From positions 1-64,000 of the forward strand of contig NZ_JARGNU010000009.1 in the NCBI RefSeq assembly GCF_029212375.1: a stretch of DNA of 64,000 bases. The letters run 5' to 3'. Positions within the stretch are counted from its first letter, which is position 1; each line of letters begins with the position of its first letter. The notes beneath the pieces are model-generated. The model was not told the origin of the DNA. It made no database searches and saw only the letters and a list, made by a program, of their open reading frames with translations. This stretch comes from Zhongshania sp. Its GTDB lineage: Bacteria > Pseudomonadota > Gammaproteobacteria > Pseudomonadales > Spongiibacteraceae. Below, in pieces: positions 7,945 to 17,454 of this stretch. The position numbers were made by a program, and so were the translations under genes.

Positions 7945-8598
7945 CTACGGCTTGTAAACCGTCGGCGGCTTTTTACGTTTCGGATATAAAGTGGTGCATA
8001 TTTCGCACACGGTGCCGTCGCAGCCTCTGGCGCTGCAGTATTCGCGGCCATAAAAAATAATTTGCAGGTGCAGCGGGTTCCACTTTTCCTTGGGGAAGAG
8101 TGATTTAAGGTCTTTTTCAGTTTGCACCACATTCTTGCCATTGGTTAGCCCCCAGCGCTGAGCTAGGCGGTGAATATGGGTGTCGACGGCAAAAGCGGGT
8201 ACGCCAAAGGCTTGGGACATCACCACACTGGCGGTTTTGTGGCCGACACCTGGCAGCGTTTCTAGCGCGGCCATATTTGCAGGAACGACGCCGTTGTATT
8301 TTTCAACGAGAATTTCTGACAGGCGTTTAATAGCGCTGGATTTTTGTGGTGACAGGCCGCAGGGGCGAATGATCTGGCGGATAATTTCCACATTTTGCTC
8401 GGCCATATCAAAGGGATTGTCGGCTAACTCAAATAGCGCTGGGGTAATTTGGTTGACTCGGGCATCGGTGCACTGGGCCGACAGTAATACCGCAACTAAG
8501 AGGGTGTAGGGGTCTTTGTGGTCCAGCGGTATTGGTTGCTCGGGATACAGTTCTTGCAGGCGCTTTTCAATAAACGCAGCCCGTTCCTTCTTTAGCAT
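7945..8598 (-). CDS. nth: Endonuclease III (DNA glycosylase / AP lyase)
   Basis: Base-excision repair enzyme that removes oxidised pyrimidines and cleaves at the resulting abasic site. The helix-hairpin-helix LPGVGHKTA carries the catalytic Lys, and AFAVDTHIHRL the catalytic Asp. The C-terminal cysteine cluster is unusual: it reads C-x4-C-x4-C-x2-C (YCSARGCDGTVCEIC) rather than the C-x6-C-x2-C-x5-C of E. coli Nth. It may still bind a [4Fe-4S] cluster with altered geometry. The start overlaps the end of dapC by 7 bases (ATGCTAA), implying translational coupling. 217 residues, normal for the family (211 in E. coli). Confidence 0.93.
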   Translation of the reverse strand: MLKKERAAFIEKRLQELYPEQPIPLDHKDPYTLLVAVLLSAQCTDARVNQITPALFELADNPFDMAEQNVEIIRQIIRPCGLSPQKSSAIKRLSEILVEKYNGVVPANMAALETLPGVGHKTASVVMSQAFGVPAFAVDTHIHRLAQRWGLTNGKNVVQTEKDLKSLFPKEKWNPLHLQIIFYGREYCSARGCDGTVCEICTTLYPKRKKPPTVYKP

Positions 8599-9797
8599 GC
8601 GCCACGCTCAACTAGGCTTTGCACGTAGGCTTTTATACGATGCGCGGCATCGGCACACTGCTCTGCTTCAGCAACTAAGGCCATACGCACATAATTGGCA
8701 CCAGGGTTGAAACCATCTATCTCACGGGACAAATAGCTGCCGGGCAGTACGGTGACGTGCTGTTGCTCGAATAGGCCTTTTGCAAACTCGGTGTCGCTAA
8801 TCGGAGTTTTGGCCCACAGATAAAAGGAGGCGTCTGGGCGGCTAACGTCGAGGCAGCCATCGAGAATAGCAAGCACCTCGGCAAATTTCTGACGGTAGAG
8901 CTCACGATTAGCCTTAACGTGTGCTTCATCGCTCCATGCCGCTACGCTGGCCAGTTGGTGTTGAACTGGCATCGCGCAACCGTGGTAGGTGCGGTAGAGC
9001 AAAAAGTCTTTGAGAATAGCGGCGTCGCCGGCCACAAAGCCAGAGCGCAAGCCTGGCAGGTTAGAGCGTTTAGATAGACTGTGAAAAACCACGCAGCGCC
9101 GGTAATCATTGCGGCCGAGTTCCGCGCAGGCTTGGAGTAAGCCTGGCGGCGGGCTGGCTTCGTCAAAATACAGCTCGGAATAGCATTCGTCGCTGGCGAT
9201 TACAAAGTCGTATTGATCGGCTAGGGCGACGAGCTCTTTGAGTTGCGAACTGCTCATTACCGCGCCGCTGGGGTTGCCTGGGGTGCAGATATACAGCAAC
9301 TGGCAGCGCTGCCAAACGTCGGCACTCACTGCCGCAAAATCGGGAATAAAGCCATTTTCCACACGACAGGCCAGAAATTCTGGCGTGGCGCCAGCCAGTA
9401 GCGCAGCACCTTCGTATATTTGGTAAAAAGGATTGGGGCTGCACACTAGGGCGTTGGGGCCGGGGCTGACCACTGTTTGGGCAAAGGCAAATAGCGCCTC
9501 GCGGGTGCCGTTAACCGGCAGTATTTCGGTTTCGGGGTCGAGCTTGCTCAGGCTAAAGCGCTGGCATGCCCAGCTTGCGATCGCGTTTCTTAACTCGGGA
9601 ATCCCCTTGGTGGTGGGGTAGTTGCTGAGTTTGTCGATATTGCCGGTAATGGTTTTGGCGACAAAATCTGGCGAGGCGTGCTTGGGCTCGCCAATGGAGA
9701 GCGCGATATGGGCGAGTGCCGGGGTTTGAAGTCCGGCAAATAAGTCGCGCAATTTTTCAAAGGGATAGGCTTGCAGTGCCAATAAATGAGGGTTCAT
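8592..9797 (-). CDS. dapC: Succinyldiaminopimelate transaminase
   Basis: Class I PLP-dependent aminotransferase, 401 residues. It catalyses transamination of N-succinyl-2-amino-6-ketopimelate in the succinylase lysine/DAP pathway, the step after DapD. Visible: SDECYSELYFDE (the Asp that contacts the PLP ring) and the Schiff-base Lys in FHSLSKRSNLPGLRSG. The DapC call over a generic aminotransferase rests on the location between glnD and dapD, a conserved arrangement in gammaproteobacteria. The start overlaps the glnD stop by 4 bases (ATGA). Confidence 0.92.
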   Translation of the reverse strand: MNPHLLALQAYPFEKLRDLFAGLQTPALAHIALSIGEPKHASPDFVAKTITGNIDKLSNYPTTKGIPELRNAIASWACQRFSLSKLDPETEILPVNGTREALFAFAQTVVSPGPNALVCSPNPFYQIYEGAALLAGATPEFLACRVENGFIPDFAAVSADVWQRCQLLYICTPGNPSGAVMSSSQLKELVALADQYDFVIASDECYSELYFDEASPPPGLLQACAELGRNDYRRCVVFHSLSKRSNLPGLRSGFVAGDAAILKDFLLYRTYHGCAMPVQHQLASVAAWSDEAHVKANRELYRQKFAEVLAILDGCLDVSRPDASFYLWAKTPISDTEFAKGLFEQQHVTVLPGSYLSREIDGFNPGANYVRMALVAEAEQCADAAHRIKAYVQSLVERGAC

Positions 9798-12463
9798 AGG
9801 GGCTTGCTACTCGCTTTCTCGTCTAGTTCTCGGCAAATGGCCTGTTGTATTTCTTCGCAGAGCACAGGGTCGTCTATGGGCCGCTGGTTTTCGTCGGTGA
9901 TAAAAAAGACGTCTTCAACTCGTTCGCCGAGGGTGGCGATTTTGGCATTTTGTAAGCGAATATCGTATTGATTAAAAATTCGCGCCAAGCGTGCCAATAA
10001 GCCCGGACGGTCGGGGGTGATCACTTCGAGTACGGTGTGACCTTTATTTAGGTCGGTAGCCATACTGGTGCGGGTTGGAATTGAAAATAGTCGCATTTGT
10101 CTGGGGGTGCGGCGGTTGATGGTGGCGGGGAAGCGCTCGGGGTGCTCCAGATGTTCCTGCATAAATTCTATGATGTGGGCGATTCGGCTGGGGTTGTCGC
10201 CTATGGTTTCACCCTCGGCACCCAAAACATAAAAGGTATCCAAGGTATAACCGGTGCCGCTATTGTAAATGCGGGCGTCTTGAATACTCAGGTCGAGTTG
10301 CTCCAGCGCCTCGGCGAGCATGGCAAATAAACCAGCTTTGGCCTTGGTGTGCACAAAGATCTGGGTTGCGCCCTCGTGGTCGAGTAAGCCGCCTTCTTTG
10401 ACAAGGATTACGCTGGTATTGGCGCTAGTGCGCTGGGCGATAGCGCGGGTGTGCCAAACGATGTCGTCAATTTGTTCGCGAATAAAATAATCTTCGCCGG
10501 TGTCGGCCCACAGGGTGCGAATTTCGGTTTCGGTAAAGCCGTAGTCTTCGAGTTTTTCGATGGCGCCAGCTTGGGTCTCGTCGATCCACTCTTGTTTGTC
10601 GATGGGCGTCTCGAGGCCGCGGCGCAGTGCGCGCCGCGTTTCGGCATAGAGCTGACGCATTAGTGACGCCCGCCACGATGTCCATAAATTGGGGTTGGTG
10701 GCGTTAATGTCGGCCACGGTTAAGCAGAATAAATAATCGAGGTGCTGGATATCGCCCATCGTTAACGCGAAATCGCGAATTACCTCGGGGTCTTGAATGT
10801 CTTTGCGCTGGGAAACCGAGGATATTTCGAGGTGTTTTTCAACCAGCCACGCCACCAAATTGCCATCGCGTTTATTTAGGCCGATGTATTCACAAAACTC
10901 CCGCGCATCCACGGCGCCAAGACTGGAGTGGTCGCCGCCACGGCCCTTGGCTATGTCGTGGAATAAGCCCGCTAGATAAAGCAGTTCGTGCTTGGGCAGA
11001 CGCTGCATTATTCGGCAGGCCATGGGGTATTGGGCGACCATGCTGGGGTAGCGGAAGCGGCTGATATTTTTAATCAGCTCAAGGGTGTGCGCATCAACTG
11101 AGTATATGTGGAAGAGGTCGTGCTGCATTTGCCCGACAATATGGGCAAAGGCGGGTATAAATTTGCCGAGAATACGAAAGCGCTTCATGCGTCGCAGGCT
11201 CAGCGCAACCCGGTTGGGCGAGCGCAATAGTTCTAAGAAATAGCGCTTGTTTTTAGGGTCAGCGCGGAAGCGGTCGTCAATTAAATGCCGCGACTTACGG
11301 ATTAGGCGAATGGTGCTCGCTCTAACGCCGTCGATGCCCTCGTGATTGGCCATCAGCACAAATATTTCCATTAGCGCTGAGGGTGTCTTAGTAAAGACTT
11401 TGTCGTTGGCCGCTTCAATATGGCCGTTGCGAATGCGAAAACGGGGGTTAATCTCTAATACGGTTTCGGCTTCGCAGGCGCGCAGTATGGTTTCGTCAAA
11501 GTGCTGCATAAGCACGTCGTTAAGCTCGCCAAGGTGCATGGCCCAGCGATAGTACTGTTGCATAAATTGTTCAACGGCGAGCCTGCCATTGCCGTCGGTA
11601 AAACCGAAGGACTCTGCCAAGGTGCGTTGGTGGTCGAAGAGCAGGCGATCTTCTTCGCGACCGGCCAGAAGGTGCAGGGCAAAGCGAACCCGCCACAAGA
11701 AATCCTGACCTTCTTTTAAGGTGTCTAGCTCGTCTTGGGTGAGGAATTGACGTTCTAGCAATTCGTCGATGGATTGGGCGCCAAAATGCCGTTTGACTAC
11801 CCAGCCTATCATTTGAATATCGCGTAGGCCGCCCGGCGAACTTTTGATGTTGGGTTCTAAATTGTATTCAGAGTTGGCAAATTTGCGGTGGCGATGAATT
11901 TGCTCATCCCACTTTGCTCTAAAAAACTCACTGCTCGGCCAAATTTGATCGGGGCCGACTCTGCTCATTAATTCGTCGTAGAGTGCAGTGTTGCCTGCAA
12001 GTGGGCGAGACTCCATGAGGTTGGTGGCAACGGTAATGTCATCGGCGGCGGTTTGCTGGCACTGGCTAACCGTTCTGACGCTGTGACCAATTTCGAGATT
12101 GATATCCCATAACAGGGTGATCAGGCTTTCGATATTGTCGCGGTAGTCGCTGGCGTCATCGCTGGTCAGTATTAATAAATCGATATCGGAATAGGGGTGC
12201 AGCTCGCCGCGGCCATAGCCACCAACAGCGATCAGACTGATGTCGTCGCGCCACTGATAGCTAGCCCAGATGTTTTGCAATAGTGCGTCTATACGGTTAG
12301 AGCGCAGGGCAACTAAATCGCGAATATTTTCCTTGGCTTCAAAGCGGGCTTTTAGATCTTTGGCTAGTTCTTTGAGGTAGGTTTTGTACACCTTGATCGG
12401 TTTGCTAATACTTGGGTCTTGCTGGCTGAGGAGCTGTGGATCCGGTAGGGCCGCAATACTCAT
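9794..12463 (-). CDS. glnD: Bifunctional [protein-PII] uridylyltransferase / uridylyl-removing enzyme
   Basis: Nitrogen sensor of 889 residues that uridylylates or deuridylylates PII according to glutamine level. Domain order: nucleotidyltransferase, with GGYGRGELHPYSDIDL (Asp93, Asp95 as metal ligands); a central helical part; an HD hydrolase domain with HD at 502-503 in LFHDIAKGRGGDHS; and two C-terminal ACT domains (roughly 700-780 and 810-889) that bind glutamine. Length equals E. coli GlnD (890). Start and stop both overlap neighbours by ATGA (map upstream, dapC downstream). Confidence 0.97.
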   Translation of the reverse strand: MSIAALPDPQLLSQQDPSISKPIKVYKTYLKELAKDLKARFEAKENIRDLVALRSNRIDALLQNIWASYQWRDDISLIAVGGYGRGELHPYSDIDLLILTSDDASDYRDNIESLITLLWDINLEIGHSVRTVSQCQQTAADDITVATNLMESRPLAGNTALYDELMSRVGPDQIWPSSEFFRAKWDEQIHRHRKFANSEYNLEPNIKSSPGGLRDIQMIGWVVKRHFGAQSIDELLERQFLTQDELDTLKEGQDFLWRVRFALHLLAGREEDRLLFDHQRTLAESFGFTDGNGRLAVEQFMQQYYRWAMHLGELNDVLMQHFDETILRACEAETVLEINPRFRIRNGHIEAANDKVFTKTPSALMEIFVLMANHEGIDGVRASTIRLIRKSRHLIDDRFRADPKNKRYFLELLRSPNRVALSLRRMKRFRILGKFIPAFAHIVGQMQHDLFHIYSVDAHTLELIKNISRFRYPSMVAQYPMACRIMQRLPKHELLYLAGLFHDIAKGRGGDHSSLGAVDAREFCEYIGLNKRDGNLVAWLVEKHLEISSVSQRKDIQDPEVIRDFALTMGDIQHLDYLFCLTVADINATNPNLWTSWRASLMRQLYAETRRALRRGLETPIDKQEWIDETQAGAIEKLEDYGFTETEIRTLWADTGEDYFIREQIDDIVWHTRAIAQRTSANTSVILVKEGGLLDHEGATQIFVHTKAKAGLFAMLAEALEQLDLSIQDARIYNSGTGYTLDTFYVLGAEGETIGDNPSRIAHIIEFMQEHLEHPERFPATINRRTPRQMRLFSIPTRTSMATDLNKGHTVLEVITPDRPGLLARLARIFNQYDIRLQNAKIATLGERVEDVFFITDENQRPIDDPVLCEEIQQAICRELDEKASSKPL

Positions 12464-13257
12464 TTCGGCTCCTGAAAAAAAGGTTCGTCGGGGCGGGCGG
12501 TCAGTACTTCAACGCCGTTCGCCGTTACCGCCATGGTGTGTTCCCATTGGGCAGAGAGGCGGCGATCTTTGGTGGTCACGGTCCAGCCGTCTTTCATATT
12601 GAGCTTGGTTTGTTTTTTACCGGCATTGATCATTGGTTCAATGGTGAACGTCATGCCTTCTTTTAATACCAAATCATTGCGGCGGTTGTAGCCTTCGCCG
12701 TAATGGAGCACTTGGGGGTCTTCGTGAAACACTTGGCCAATACCGTGGCCGCAGTATTCTTCTACTACGCTGTAATGTTTGCCGCGTGCGTGTTTCGCGA
12801 TAATAGTGCCAATGTCGCTTAGCTTGCAGCCGGGCCTGACGATTTCAATAGCTTGATACATGCATTCCTGTGCTACCACGCAGAGACGCTTGGCGTGTTC
12901 GGGCACATTGCCCACATAAAACATGCGATTGGTGTCGCCGTGCCAGCCATCTTTTATAACAGTGACGTCAATATTCAGGATGTCGCCATCTTTTAAAACT
13001 TTGGCGTCCGACGGTATGCCATGGCAAATAACATCGTTTAGGGAGGTGCACACCGACTTGGGGAAGCCGTTGTAGTTCAGCGGCGCCGGAATGGCATTTT
13101 GCACATTCACTATATAGTCGTGGCAGATGCGGTCTAACTCGCCGGTGCTAATGCCTGGTTGGACATGGGGTGTGATCATTTCAAGCACGTCGGCGGCCAA
13201 GCGGCCAGCAATACGCATGGCGGCGATTTGCTCGGGGGTTTTAATGCTTACATTCAT
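12460..13257 (-). CDS. map: Methionine aminopeptidase type I
   Basis: Removes the initiator Met from nascent proteins; dinuclear metalloenzyme, 265 residues. The five metal ligands are recognisable: Asp in NIDVTV, Asp in GDTNRMF, His in GHGIG, Glu in FTIEPM and Glu in QWEHT. It is divergent from rpsB, the usual arrangement. Its stop overlaps the glnD start (ATGA), so glnD, dapC and nth may all depend on this promoter. No strong Shine-Dalgarno is seen. Confidence 0.97.
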   Translation of the reverse strand: MNVSIKTPEQIAAMRIAGRLAADVLEMITPHVQPGISTGELDRICHDYIVNVQNAIPAPLNYNGFPKSVCTSLNDVICHGIPSDAKVLKDGDILNIDVTVIKDGWHGDTNRMFYVGNVPEHAKRLCVVAQECMYQAIEIVRPGCKLSDIGTIIAKHARGKHYSVVEEYCGHGIGQVFHEDPQVLHYGEGYNRRNDLVLKEGMTFTIEPMINAGKKQTKLNMKDGWTVTTKDRRLSAQWEHTMAVTANGVEVLTARPDEPFFQEPK

Positions 13258-13389
13258 AACAAGAGTACCGTGCGCGGAATAATTGGGCGACTAAAGCCCG
13301 CTATTGTAAACCATCGCTTTGGGAGTGGCGAAGGTAGTGGGGATTTTTACGCTTGAAAGCGGTTTTGGCTTTATGTGGCAGGGCCTCTG

Positions 13390-13398
13390 TGGTATAAA
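13390..13398 (+). promoter_or_regulatory. Extended -10 promoter candidate for rpsB-tsf
   Basis: TGGTATAAA is an extended -10 element (TGn followed by TATAAA at 13393-13398). The best -35 at 17 bases upstream is poor (TTTATG), as expected for an extended -10 promoter. It gives a leader of about 135 bases before rpsB, enough to hold the hairpin at 13444-13507. Confidence 0.5.
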
Positions 13399-13443
13399 TA
13401 CGCGCCCCAATAATGGCTCAGGCTGTAATTGGTTAATCGACGC

Positions 13444-13507
13444 GCAAAAACCGACACGTAATCCCGGGTGCTCTAGCTTAGCTGGGGTTGGGTTGCGGGG
13501 TTTTTGC
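13444..13507 (+). promoter_or_regulatory. Structured rpsB leader, candidate S2 autoregulatory element
   Basis: GCAAAAACC (13444-13452) pairs perfectly with GGTTTTTGC (13499-13507), enclosing a GC-rich interior where CCC near 13463 can pair with GGGG at 13484-13487. S2-mediated repression through a conserved leader of rpsB-tsf is established for E. coli and other gammaproteobacteria. That this hairpin is that element is an inference from position and structure. Confidence 0.5.
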
Positions 13508-13541
13508 AAGTTAGTAACCCGATGTTAATTAAGGAAAAATC

Positions 13542-14291
13542 ATGTCACATATAAGCATGCGTGAAATGCTGCAAGCCGGCGTTCACTTTGGTCACCAGAC
13601 TCGCTACTGGAACCCAAAAATGGGTCCCTATATTTTTGGTGCCCGCAATAAGATCCACATAATCAATCTTGAGCACACTGTTCCTGCGATGAATAACGCG
13701 TTGGACGCAATTGCCAAGATGGCTGCAAATAAGAACAAAATCCTGTTTGTTGGCACCAAGCGTGCTGCAAGCAAGATCATTGGCGAGCAAGCTACCCGCG
13801 CCGGTATGCCTTTTGTGAGCCACCGCTGGTTGGGCGGCATGCTGACTAACTATAAAACCATTCGTCAGTCAGTGCGTCGTTTGCGCGAGCTTGAAGCTCA
13901 GCAATTGGACGGTACGTTTGACAAACTGACCAAGAAAGAAGCCCTGATGCGTCGCCGTGATATGGAGAAGCTTGAGCGCTCCATTGGTGGTATCAAGGAT
14001 ATGGCTGGTCTGCCAGATGCATTGTTCGTCATTGATGTTGATCACGAGCGGATTGCTATTCAAGAAGCCAACAAACTGGGTATTCCAGTATTTGGTATTG
14101 TTGATACCAACAGCAACCCAGATGGTGTTGATTTTGTTATTCCTGGTAACGACGACGCGATTCGCGCCATCAAGCTGTATGTTACTGCCGTTGCAGACGT
14201 TGCTATTAAAGCCGCTGCCAATGACGCCGTTGTAGCAGATGAGTTTGTTGAAGTTGCTGCTAGCCCAGAAGGCGAAAGCGCTGCCGAGTAA
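13542..14291 (+). CDS. rpsB: 30S ribosomal protein S2
   Basis: Small-subunit ribosomal protein of 249 residues. Diagnostic stretches include [19 protein letters not shown] at the N-terminus, [24 protein letters not shown], and [27 protein letters not shown]. Start ATG is preceded by AAGGAAAA. First gene of the rpsB-tsf unit, with tsf following after a terminator-like attenuator. An S2-responsive leader probably lies upstream. Confidence 0.98.
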   Translation: MSHISMREMLQAGVHFGHQTRYWNPKMGPYIFGARNKIHIINLEHTVPAMNNALDAIAKMAANKNKILFVGTKRAASKIIGEQATRAGMPFVSHRWLGGMLTNYKTIRQSVRRLRELEAQQLDGTFDKLTKKEALMRRRDMEKLERSIGGIKDMAGLPDALFVIDVDHERIAIQEANKLGIPVFGIVDTNSNPDGVDFVIPGNDDAIRAIKLYVTAVADVAIKAAANDAVVADEFVEVAASPEGESAAE

Positions 14292-14314
14292 ATCTCGCCG
14301 CTAAGCAGTCTACG

Positions 14315-14339
14315 AAAGGGGGCGCGGCCCCCTTTTTTT
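14315..14339 (+). terminator. Intrinsic terminator/attenuator between rpsB and tsf
   Basis: GGGGGC (14318-14323) pairs with GCCCCC (14327-14332) around a GCG loop. An AAA/TTT extension and seven T residues (14333-14339) follow. A partial terminator in this intercistronic gap is known in E. coli and sets the S2:EF-Ts ratio; the structure here is textbook. Confidence 0.85.
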
Positions 14340-14404
14340 GGATATCTATTGAGCAGGGCCGGTTTTGACGGTCGTGCTTAAGGTCAAAATACGAGGATTT
14401 TAGG

Positions 14405-15268
14405 ATGGCTGTATCAGCATCAATGGTTAAAGAATTACGCGATCGCACTGGCTTGGGCATGATGGAGTGTAAAAAAGCACTCAATGAGTCTAATGGCGAT
14501 ATCGAACTGGCAATTGAAGAGCTACGTAAATCAAGCGGCATGAAAGCAGCTAAAAAAGCCGGTCGTACTGCGGCTGATGGCGTTGTTACTACTAAAGTTG
14601 CGGAAGATGGTAGCTACGGCGTAGTGGTAGAAGTGAATAGCGAAACCGATTTCGCTGCTCGTGAGCCAGGTTTTCAGGCTTTTGCCGCACTGGTTACTGA
14701 TAAAGCGTTTGCCACTAAAGAAACCGACATTGCGGTATTGATGGCCGGTGAATTGGAAGCAGCTCGTGAATCGTTGGTTCAAAAAATTGGCGAGAACATT
14801 AGTGTACGTCGTGCGCTGGTAGTAACGGCCGAAGATGGCGTGGTTGATAGCTATGTTCACTCTAACAACCGTATTGCGGTATTGGTTGCATTGAAAGGCG
14901 GCGACGCTGAGCTGGCTCGCGATGTGGCTATGCACGTTGCTGCGGTTAACCCGCGTGTTGCTAAGGCAGAAGATATGCCTGCTGAAGAAATCGAAAAAGA
15001 GCGCGAAATCTTCACTGCCCAAGCGGCAGAGAGCGGCAAGCCTGCTGAAATCATTGAGAAAATGATTGACGGCCGGATCCGTAAGTTCCTGTCAGAAAGC
15101 TCGCTAGTTGATCAGGCCTTTGTTAAAGACCCTGAGGTGACTGTTGGCAAACTGCTGAAAAGCGGCGGTGCTGATATTCAAGAATTCGTCCGCTTTGAAG
15201 TGGGTGAAGGCATTGAGAAAGAAGAAGTGGATTTTGCCGCCGAGGTGGCTGCTCAGCTGAAAGGCTAA
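14405..15268 (+). CDS. tsf: Elongation factor Ts
   Basis: Guanine-nucleotide exchange factor for EF-Tu, 287 residues. The N-terminal UBA-like domain carries [16 protein letters not shown], followed by the core repeats with [14 protein letters not shown] and the HVAAVNP motif. Preceded by GAGGATTTTAGG. Lies 113 bases after rpsB, across the attenuator. Confidence 0.98.
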   Translation: MAVSASMVKELRDRTGLGMMECKKALNESNGDIELAIEELRKSSGMKAAKKAGRTAADGVVTTKVAEDGSYGVVVEVNSETDFAAREPGFQAFAALVTDKAFATKETDIAVLMAGELEAARESLVQKIGENISVRRALVVTAEDGVVDSYVHSNNRIAVLVALKGGDAELARDVAMHVAAVNPRVAKAEDMPAEEIEKEREIFTAQAAESGKPAEIIEKMIDGRIRKFLSESSLVDQAFVKDPEVTVGKLLKSGGADIQEFVRFEVGEGIEKEEVDFAAEVAAQLKG

Positions 15269-15274
15269 GCCACT

Positions 15275-15308
15275 TAGTAAATCGGGGCCTGCGGGCCCCG
15301 ATTTACTA
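15275..15308 (+). terminator. Perfect 15-bp hairpin after tsf
   Basis: TAGTAAATCGGGGCC (15275-15289) and GGCCCCGATTTACTA (15294-15308) form an uninterrupted 15-bp stem with a TGCG loop. The A/T part of the stem supplies AAAT on one side and ATTT on the other. It could act as a terminator or as a processing/stability element between tsf and pyrH. Confidence 0.7.
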
Positions 15309-15358
15309 TAGGCGATATACAAATTTTTAACATATCGTGCAATGTGGTGAGGTAAACG

Positions 15359-16111
15359 ATGTCTAGCCAAAGTCGGGATAAGAAATACAAGCGCATACTT
15401 CTAAAATTAAGTGGCGAGGCTCTAATGGGGAGTCTGGGGTTTGGTATTGATCCCAAGGTCTTGGACCGCATGGCGCTGGAAGTAGGGCAGTTAGTTGGTA
15501 TTGGCGTGCAGGTTGGTCTGGTGGTGGGTGGCGGTAATTTATTCCGTGGCGCAGCATTGCAGACGGCCGGACTCGACCGAGTCACTGGCGACCACATGGG
15601 TATGCTGGCAACGGTCATGAACGCACTGGCGCTACGTGATGCATTAGAGCGCAGTAATATAAAATCCTCAGTTATGTCGGCTATTCCCATGAGTGGCGTG
15701 GTAGATCACTATGATCGCCGCAAAGCGATTCGGGCTTTAACCCGTGGCGAGGTAGTTATTTTTGCCGCTGGCACTGGCAATCCGTTTTTTACCACGGATT
15801 CTGCTGCAGTGCTGCGGGGCATAGAAGTTGACGCCGACCTAGTGCTCAAAGCAACTAAGGTTGATGGGGTGTATAGTGCCGACCCAATGCGTGATCCAGA
15901 CGCAGTAAAATACGATTACCTCAGCTATGATGAGGTGCTGGATAAAAAACTCGAGGTGATGGATCTTACGGCAATCTGCTTGTGCCGTGATCACAATATG
16001 CCCTTGCGAGTATTTGCCATGGAGCAGCAGGGCGCTCTTTTGAATATTGTTGTGGGTGGCGAAGAGGGAACGCTAGTGGCCGCCACAAAGCGCGAGGAGA
16101 AGAAATCGTGA
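15359..16111 (+). CDS. pyrH: Uridylate kinase (UMP kinase)
   Basis: Bacterial-type UMP kinase of the amino acid kinase fold, hexameric; it makes UDP from UMP and ATP. Visible: [14 protein letters not shown] (nucleotide binding), [10 protein letters not shown], the [15 protein letters not shown] block, and [13 protein letters not shown] near the UMP site. 250 residues, slightly longer than E. coli (241). GAGGT precedes the ATG. The last codons overlap the frr start as GTGA. Confidence 0.97.
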   Translation: MSSQSRDKKYKRILLKLSGEALMGSLGFGIDPKVLDRMALEVGQLVGIGVQVGLVVGGGNLFRGAALQTAGLDRVTGDHMGMLATVMNALALRDALERSNIKSSVMSAIPMSGVVDHYDRRKAIRALTRGEVVIFAAGTGNPFFTTDSAAVLRGIEVDADLVLKATKVDGVYSADPMRDPDAVKYDYLSYDEVLDKKLEVMDLTAICLCRDHNMPLRVFAMEQQGALLNIVVGGEEGTLVAATKREEKKS

Positions 16112-16665
16112 TAAATGAACTGAAAGAAGATGCCAAAGTACGTATGGCAAAGGCGATTGAAGCCCTAGGTAGTAATTTTAATAAAATCCGTACCGGCCGC
16201 GCGCACCCGAGCTTATTAGATGGTGTGCGGGTATCGTATTACGGCACCGATACGCCGCTGTCGCAGGTGGCCAATATTGGCATCGAAGACGCGCGCACGC
16301 TTACCGTTACACCTTGGGAAAAGAACATTGTTCCCGATGTTGAAAAAGCCTTGATGAAGTCAGATCTGGGTTTGAACCCCAGTACCGCTGGCAGCGTGAT
16401 TCGCATTCCAATGGCAATGCTTACCGAAGAAACCCGTAAAGGTTACATCAAAACCGCACGTGCTGAAGCCGAGAGCGCGCGGGTGTCGATTCGCAGCGCC
16501 CGTCGCGATGTGCTTTCTGATATTAAAGACCTGCTAAAAGAAAAAGAAATTAGCGAAGACGATGAGCGTCGCGCGCAGGACGAAGTGCAGAAAATCACCG
16601 ATCAGTTTATCGCAGAAGTTGATAAGGCACTTGCGGCCAAAGAAACTGATTTGATGGTTATCTAA
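16108..16665 (+). CDS. frr: Ribosome recycling factor
   Basis: Splits post-termination ribosomes together with EF-G; 185 residues, the standard size. Hallmarks: [20 protein letters not shown], the [13 protein letters not shown] segment and the C-terminal helical [14 protein letters not shown]. The GTG start overlaps the pyrH stop by 4 bases, so translation is probably coupled. Confidence 0.97.
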   Translation: MINELKEDAKVRMAKAIEALGSNFNKIRTGRAHPSLLDGVRVSYYGTDTPLSQVANIGIEDARTLTVTPWEKNIVPDVEKALMKSDLGLNPSTAGSVIRIPMAMLTEETRKGYIKTARAEAESARVSIRSARRDVLSDIKDLLKEKEISEDDERRAQDEVQKITDQFIAEVDKALAAKETDLMVI

Positions 16666-16683
16666 GCGGCGAAATTCCTTGTC

Positions 16684-17442
16684 ATGGTAGTAAGTACGCG
16701 GTCCGCCGCATCCCCAAGTGTTCCGCGCCATGTTGCCATCATTATGGATGGCAACAATCGCTGGGCCAAGCGTCAAGGTTTGAAATCTTCGGCGGGTCAT
16801 CGCGCCGGTGTTGAAGTGATTCGGCCACTGCTCAAACTGACTCGCGAGCGGGGCGTTGAGATAGTGACCTTGTTCGCTTTCTCCAGTGAAAACTGGCGGC
16901 GCCCTACACTCGAAGTTCAGGCCTTGATGCGCTTGTTTTCCAGCTATCTGGACTCCGAAACTAAGCAACTTCACGCCGACGGAGTGCGTATGCGCTTTAT
17001 TGGCGAACGCAGTCAATTCTCGGCTGCTCTGCGCAAGCAGATGGACTACAGCGAGCAATTAACCCGCTTTAACCGCGATACCCAGTTAGTCATTGCGGTA
17101 GATTACGGCGGCCAGTGGGATATTGTGAATGCCGCAAAATCGCTGGCGGAGCAAGTGCAGGCAGGAGAATTAACGCCAGCAGACTTTAGTGTTGAGCTGT
17201 TTGATAAGCAAATGTCGCTTGCTGATGTTCCCAAACCGGATTTGTGTATACGCACGGCCGGTGAGCAGCGCATCAGTAATTTTTTATTGTGGCAGCTGGC
17301 TTATAGCGAGCTGTATTTTACCGATTGTTTCTGGCCGGACTTCGACGCTGCCGAGCTGGATCGTGCACTACATGCCTATGCCCACCGCGACCGCCGTTTC
17401 GGCGCTCGCGATAACGAGAATGACGCGGCAGGCACGGAGTAG
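16684..17442 (+). CDS. uppS: Undecaprenyl (di-trans,poly-cis) diphosphate synthase
   Basis: Cis-prenyltransferase that builds C55-PP, the lipid carrier for peptidoglycan and O-antigen. Catalytic Asp22 lies in IIMDGNNRWAK; SSENWRRP and the C-terminal DLCIRTAGEQRISNFLLWQ and AYSELYFTDCFWPDF motifs are typical. 252 residues. It lies 18 bases after frr and 12 before cdsA in a conserved order. Confidence 0.97.
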   Translation: MVVSTRSAASPSVPRHVAIIMDGNNRWAKRQGLKSSAGHRAGVEVIRPLLKLTRERGVEIVTLFAFSSENWRRPTLEVQALMRLFSSYLDSETKQLHADGVRMRFIGERSQFSAALRKQMDYSEQLTRFNRDTQLVIAVDYGGQWDIVNAAKSLAEQVQAGELTPADFSVELFDKQMSLADVPKPDLCIRTAGEQRISNFLLWQLAYSELYFTDCFWPDFDAAELDRALHAYAHRDRRFGARDNENDAAGTE

Positions 17443-17454
17443 GAGAGTCAATTT

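Noticed and set aside
14531-15022. 163-residue open frame antisense to tsf
   Set aside because: Lies entirely inside tsf on the other strand; composition follows from the conserved tsf codons.
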